Positions 60,383-64,000 of a stretch of DNA of 64,000 bases are shown here, in pieces. Numbering within the stretch: the first letter of the stretch is position 1; the number at the start of each line of letters is the position of its first letter. Origin of the DNA: JAWXCE01 sp033764775 (GTDB lineage Bacteria > Pseudomonadota > Alphaproteobacteria > Rhizobiales > Rhodomicrobiaceae). Made by a program: the position numbers and the translations under genes. The notes below the pieces were generated by a model that was not told the DNA's origin, did no database searches, and saw only the letters and a list, made by a program, of their open reading frames with translations. Location of the stretch: positions 1-64,000 of the forward strand of contig JANRIQ010000018.1 in the NCBI GenBank assembly GCA_033764775.1, read 5' to 3'.

Positions 60383-61255
60383 ATGAAAACGCTTTCGCCG
60401 AGCTTTCAGGCGCACCTCGATAGCGGCGCCACGCATCTGTGCTGGTGCTGGCGGCTGACGCGCGCGGACGGGGTGAAGCTCGGCTTCACCGATCACGACC
60501 GCGACCTCACCTTTGACGGCACGGCGTTCGAGGCGGCCTCCGGCTTCTCCGCAACGGAGGTGAAGGACGGCGTGGGCCTCAGCGTCGATAATCTGGACGT
60601 GTCGGGCGCCCTGTCCTCCGCGCATCTGAACGAGGACGATCTCGCCGCCGGGCTGTTCGACGACGCGCGCGTCGAGATCTGGCGCGTGCGCTGGGACGCG
60701 CCCGAGGATCGCGTGCTGATGCGCGCCGGTTCGCTCGGCGAGGTGCGCCGCGAGGGCGCCGCCTTCACCGCCGAGGTGCGCGGCCTCGCCCATTATCTCA
60801 ACCAGGAGACAGGCCGCACCTATCAGTACGGCTGCGACGCGGCGCTGGGCGATGCGCGCTGCGGCGTGAACCTGTCGCTGCCCGCCTATCGCGGCGTGGG
60901 CGCGGTCGTGAGCGCGAGCGGCCACCGGCTCACCGTCTCCGGGCTGGAAGCGTTCGCCTCCGGCTGGTTCTCGGGCGGCCTTATCGCGTGGACGAGCGGC
61001 GCAAATGCGGGCCGGACGATGGAGGTGCGCACGCATGCGGGCGCGAACCTCGAACTATGGCAGACGATGGCCGCAGCCGTCGCGCCCGGCGACGCTTTCA
61101 CCATCACGGCGGGGTGCGACAAGACCTTCGCTGCGTGCCGCGCGAAGTTCGCAAACGGCCTCAACTTTCGCGGCTTCCCGCATATCCCCGGCAACAATTA
61201 CGTCATGGCGCCCGTCTCCACTGACGGCCAGAACGACGGGGCGGCGCGGGCATGA
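60383..61255 (+). CDS. GTA-like hub protein (DUF2163, gp13-like)
   Basis: A 290-residue protein: MKTLSPSFQAHLDSGATHLC, TRADGVKLGFTDHDRDLTFD, NLDVSGALSSAHLNEDDLAA, VRGLAHYLNQETGRTYQYGC and DKTFAACRAKFANGLNFRGF, then PHIPGNNYVMAPVS. Matches DUF2163/phage BR0599, with conserved cysteines (Tyr-Gly-Cys-Asp, Cys-Asp-Lys-Thr-Phe-x-x-Cys) that may bind an iron-sulfur cluster as described for the R. capsulatus hub. ATG 60383 follows CAGGGTAAAG; the TTG at 60368 is less likely. Confidence 0.92.
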   Translation: MKTLSPSFQAHLDSGATHLCWCWRLTRADGVKLGFTDHDRDLTFDGTAFEAASGFSATEVKDGVGLSVDNLDVSGALSSAHLNEDDLAAGLFDDARVEIWRVRWDAPEDRVLMRAGSLGEVRREGAAFTAEVRGLAHYLNQETGRTYQYGCDAALGDARCGVNLSLPAYRGVGAVVSASGHRLTVSGLEAFASGWFSGGLIAWTSGANAGRTMEVRTHAGANLELWQTMAAAVAPGDAFTITAGCDKTFAACRAKFANGLNFRGFPHIPGNNYVMAPVSTDGQNDGAARA

Positions 61256-61671
61256 GGGCCGATGTCGTCGCGGCGGCGCAGGGCTGGATCGGCACGCCGT
61301 ATCAGCATCAGGGCGCGCTGCGCGGCGCGGGCTGCGATTGCCTCGGACTGGTGCGCGGGGTTTTCGCCGAAGTCACGGGTCGCGCGCCGGAAGCGCCGCC
61401 GCCCTACAGCCGCGACTGGGCCGAGGCCGCCGGTCGCGAGACCATGCTGGAGGCCGCGCGGCGACATCTGCGAGAGATCTCGTCCGGCGAGGCGGCGCCC
61501 GGCGACGTGCTGATCTTCCGTATGCGCGCCGGCGCGATGGCGAAGCATGCGGCCATCCTCAGCTCGCCTAGCCGCATGATCCACGCCTGCGAGGGCGCGC
61601 CTGTGTGCGAGGTGCATCTCGGGCCGTGGTGGCGCCGCCGCATCGCTAGCGCCTTCCGCTTCCCCGATTAG
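61252..61671 (+). CDS. GTA-like NlpC/P60 cell-wall peptidase (gp14-like)
   Basis: A 139-residue peptidase: AAAQGWIGTPYQHQGALRGA, the catalytic Cys30 in GCDCLGLVRG, PAPGDVLIF-like GEAAPGDVLIFRMR, and the catalytic His in AKHAAIL with a late CEGAPVCEVHLGPWW. It sits in the tail hub and cuts the recipient wall during DNA entry. Start overlaps the hub gene by four bases (ATGA). Confidence 0.92.
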   Translation: MRADVVAAAQGWIGTPYQHQGALRGAGCDCLGLVRGVFAEVTGRAPEAPPPYSRDWAEAAGRETMLEAARRHLREISSGEAAPGDVLIFRMRAGAMAKHAAILSSPSRMIHACEGAPVCEVHLGPWWRRRIASAFRFPD

Positions 61672-61680
61672 GAGTTTGAC

Positions 61681-64000
61681 ATGGCGACTTTGGCGCTCTC
61701 CGCCGCTGGCTCGGCCATCGGCAACGCGGTGCTGCCCGGCGTCGGCGGCGTTATCGGGCGGGCGGCTGGAGCAGTTGCGGGCGGCTTCATCGACAGCGCG
61801 CTTTTCGGCGCGTCCGGCCAGACCAGCGCGCGCAATGGCTCGCGGCTCTCCGACCTGCAAGTCACGGCCTCGACCGAAGGCGCAGCCATACCAAGGCTTT
61901 ACGGCCGCGCGCGGCTCGGCGGGCAGGTGATCTGGGCGACGAACTACGAGGAGGAAGTCGTCTCCGCATCGTCCGGATCGGGCAAGGGAACGGCGGCCCC
62001 CGCCAGCGCGGGGAAATCTTACTGCTACTACGCCAATTTCGCGGTGGCGCTGTGCGAAGGGCCGATCACGCGGGTCGGCCGCTGCTGGGCGGACGGGGAG
62101 GAGCTTGACCTCTCGCAGTTCACCTATCGCGTGCACAAGGGCGACGAGGCGCAGGCGCCGGACAGCCTGATCGAGGCGAAGCAGGGCGCTGGGCTGGCGC
62201 CAGCCTATCGCGGCCTGGCCTATGTGGTGTTCGAGCGGATGCCGCTGCGCCAGTTCGGCAACCGCATTCCGCAACTCAATTTCGAGGTGTTCCGCGCCGT
62301 CGACGACTTCGAGGCCGCCTTGCGCGCCGTCACGCTCATCCCGGCGGCGGGCGAATTCGCCTACGAGCCGACGGAAATCCGCCGCGACGCGGGCGACGGC
62401 GTGACGCTGACCGAGAACCGGCGCTCGCGGCTCGGCGGCTCGGACTTCTCCGTCGCGCTCGACCAGTTGCAGGACACCCTGCCGAACGCCGCCGCCGTGT
62501 CGCTGTTCGTGGCCTGGTTCGGCGACGACCTGCGCTGCGGCGACTGCACGATCCGGCCGAAAGTCGAGATCGCGGACAAAAAGACCGCGCCGTTGTCGTG
62601 GAGCGCCGCCGGTTTGACGCGGGCGACCGCGCAGGTTGTGAGCCAGGTGGACGGCCGCCCGGCCTTCGGCGGCACGCCGTCGGATGCGAGCGTCATCGCC
62701 GCGATCAAGGATTTGCGCGAGCGCGGCCTGTCGCCCGTGCTGACGCCGTTCATCCTGTTGGACGTGGCGGCGGGCAACACGCTGCCCGACCCTTACCGGG
62801 CGGGCACGCCAGCAGGTCAAGCCGTATACCCGTGGCGGGGTCGCATCACCTGCTCGCCTGCGCCGGGAGTTGCCGGATCGCCGGATAAAACCGCGACCGC
62901 CGAGACCCAGGTCGCCGCCTTTGTCGGGACCGCCGCCGTCTCCGATTTTGCGATGAACGGCGAGATGGTCACTTACACCGGCCCGAACGAGTGGAGTTAT
63001 CGCCGTTTCATCCTGCACCTGGCGCATTTGTGCGCGGCCGCTGGCGGTGTGGACGCTTTCGTGATCGGCTCGGAGATGCGAGGGCTGACCTGGGTGCGCG
63101 AAAGCGCGTCCTCCTATCCGTTCGTCACCGCGCTGAAAGTGCTCGCGGCTGACGTGTCCACGGTGTTGCCGACCGCAAAAGTCACCTACGCCGCCGACTG
63201 GTCGGAATGGTTCGGCCACCAGCCGGGCGACGGCTCGGGCGACGTGTATTTCCATCTCGACCCCTTGTGGTCGGACGCTAATATCGACGCCATCGGCATC
63301 GACAATTACTGGCCGCTGTCCGACTGGCGCGACAGCTTCGCGCATGCGGACTATCAGGCTGGTTGGCGCTCGCCCCAGGACGTCGCTTACCTCAAAACGA
63401 ACCTGACGGGCGGCGAGGGCTACGACTGGTTCTATGCGTCCCCGGCGAACCGCGATGCGCAGGTGAGAACTCCCATTACGGACGGGGCGTACTCCAAGCC
63501 ATGGGTGTTCCGCTTCAAGGACATCAAGAACTGGTGGCTCAACCAGCACTACAACCGGCCGCTGGGAGTGGAGTCGGGGACGCCGACCGCCTGGACGCCG
63601 CAATCGAAGCCCTTCTGGTTCATGGAAATGGGATGTCCGGCGGTCGATCGCGGCTCAAATCAGCCGAACGTGTTCTACGACCCCAAGTCTAGCGAGAGCG
63701 CGCTGCCCTACTATTCGCGCGGGGCGCGCGACGATCTCATCCAGCGCCGCTATCTGCAGGCGTTTATCGACGCCTTCGACCCGTCGCGCCCCGGCTTCGA
63801 CGCCGCGCAAAACCCGGTCAGCGCGGTTTACGGCGCGCGGATGGTCGAGCCGTCGCGCATGTTCGCCTACACCTGGGACGCCCGTCCTTACCCCGCGTTT
63901 CCGAACAACGTCAGCGCCTGGGCGGACGGGCCGAACTGGGCGTTCGGGCATTGGCTGAACGGGCGGCTGGCGGGAGCGCCGCTCGGCGAAACGGTCGCGG
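61681..64000 (+). CDS. GTA-like host-specificity/megatron protein with TIM-barrel domain (truncated by window end)
   Basis: The frame is open from ATG 61681 (GAGTTTGAC upstream) to the window end, 773 codons visible. It starts MATLALSAAGSAIGNAVLPG, with SRLSDLQVTASTEGAAIPRL and RARLGGQVIWATNYEEEV, then GKSYCYYANFAVALCEGPIT, then a glycoside-hydrolase-like GTA TIM-barrel from about residue 415 (HLCAAAGGVDAFVIGSEMRG, ANIDAIGIDNYWPLSDWRDS, KPFWFMEMGCPAVDRGSNQP, MFAYTWDARPYPAFPNNVSA). Glu in TIM-barrel position FMEMGC could be a catalytic residue. This matches gp15, the receptor-binding tail-fibre protein. The C-terminal part lies outside. Confidence 0.92.
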   Translation, partial: MATLALSAAGSAIGNAVLPGVGGVIGRAAGAVAGGFIDSALFGASGQTSARNGSRLSDLQVTASTEGAAIPRLYGRARLGGQVIWATNYEEEVVSASSGSGKGTAAPASAGKSYCYYANFAVALCEGPITRVGRCWADGEELDLSQFTYRVHKGDEAQAPDSLIEAKQGAGLAPAYRGLAYVVFERMPLRQFGNRIPQLNFEVFRAVDDFEAALRAVTLIPAAGEFAYEPTEIRRDAGDGVTLTENRRSRLGGSDFSVALDQLQDTLPNAAAVSLFVAWFGDDLRCGDCTIRPKVEIADKKTAPLSWSAAGLTRATAQVVSQVDGRPAFGGTPSDASVIAAIKDLRERGLSPVLTPFILLDVAAGNTLPDPYRAGTPAGQAVYPWRGRITCSPAPGVAGSPDKTATAETQVAAFVGTAAVSDFAMNGEMVTYTGPNEWSYRRFILHLAHLCAAAGGVDAFVIGSEMRGLTWVRESASSYPFVTALKVLAADVSTVLPTAKVTYAADWSEWFGHQPGDGSGDVYFHLDPLWSDANIDAIGIDNYWPLSDWRDSFAHADYQAGWRSPQDVAYLKTNLTGGEGYDWFYASPANRDAQVRTPITDGAYSKPWVFRFKDIKNWWLNQHYNRPLGVESGTPTAWTPQSKPFWFMEMGCPAVDRGSNQPNVFYDPKSSESALPYYSRGARDDLIQRRYLQAFIDAFDPSRPGFDAAQNPVSAVYGARMVEPSRMFAYTWDARPYPAFPNNVSAWADGPNWAFGHWLNGRLAGAPLGETVA

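Noticed and set aside
61198..63603. An 801-residue minus-strand open frame
   Set aside because: Antisense to the NlpC/P60 and host-specificity genes, which are well supported on the plus strand.
50889..64000. Active temperate prophage
   Set aside because: No integrase, repressor, replication or lysis genes and no attachment site seen in the visible part; gene order is that of a GTA. The right end is not visible, so this is not final.

Overview
This window reads as a chromosomal segment of a GC-rich alphaproteobacterium, most likely of the order Hyphomicrobiales (Rhizobiales). The basis is a DUF2865 protein, a DUF5330 protein, a DUF1254/DUF1214-type pair, a phasin, a phoR-pstSCAB-phoU-phoB locus and a structural cluster of the Rhodobacter-capsulatus-type gene transfer agent (GTA). 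No rRNA, tRNA, CRISPR array, IS element or integrase was seen. Genus cannot be fixed from the sequence alone.

Layout. 1-5.7 kb: the end of one unknown gene, a large acidic membrane-anchored Sel1-like protein, small membrane and secreted proteins, a beta carbonic anhydrase and a lipoprotein. 5.7-13.3 kb: a GNAT acetyltransferase, cysS (whose second half has clearly lower GC than its first), a citramalate synthase, small membrane proteins, a LOG-family hydrolase and a LysM/Ig-like envelope protein. 13.4-19 kb: an Atm1-type ABC exporter, the psd-pssA phospholipid pair, small proteins, a DUF971 protein and a BKACE-family enzyme. 19-27.2 kb: the phosphate locus phoR-pstS-pstC-pstA-pstB-phoU-phoB, with a tandem Pho-box array upstream of pstS and a hairpin between pstS and pstC. 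27.2-33.1 kb (minus strand): opgG-opgH for periplasmic glucans, followed by an OmpA-family protein with a very long Arg/Asp/Glu repeat domain. 33.4-36.1 kb: a DsbD/ScsB-like transporter overlapping a redoxin gene. 36.3-40.6 kb: an RND efflux adaptor and pump. 40.8-45.2 kb: a molybdenum hydroxylase (isoquinoline 1-oxidoreductase type) with its XdhC- and MocA-like maturation genes. 45.4-50.7 kb: a phasin, small envelope genes and a class A penicillin-binding protein.

50.9 kb to the end of the window is a GTA-like head-tail cluster in canonical order: TerS, TerL, portal, protease, capsid, adaptor, head-tail joining protein, an HK97-gp10-like protein, tail terminator, tail tube, two small tail-assembly genes, tape measure, distal tail, hub, NlpC/P60 peptidase, and the start of the large host-specificity protein, cut by the window edge. 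It sits directly beside the PBP gene and shows no integrase, repressor or lysis genes. Its unusual features are a helix-turn-helix in the small terminase, a palindrome abutting the promoter, a strong intrinsic terminator after the capsid gene, and two minus-strand intruders: an intact small secreted protein between portal and protease, and a broken coiled-coil gene between distal tail and hub.

Other points of interest are two near-identical 17-bp palindromes, one before the RND operon and one before the molybdenum hydroxylase operon, which suggest shared control, and the mosaic base composition inside cysS.
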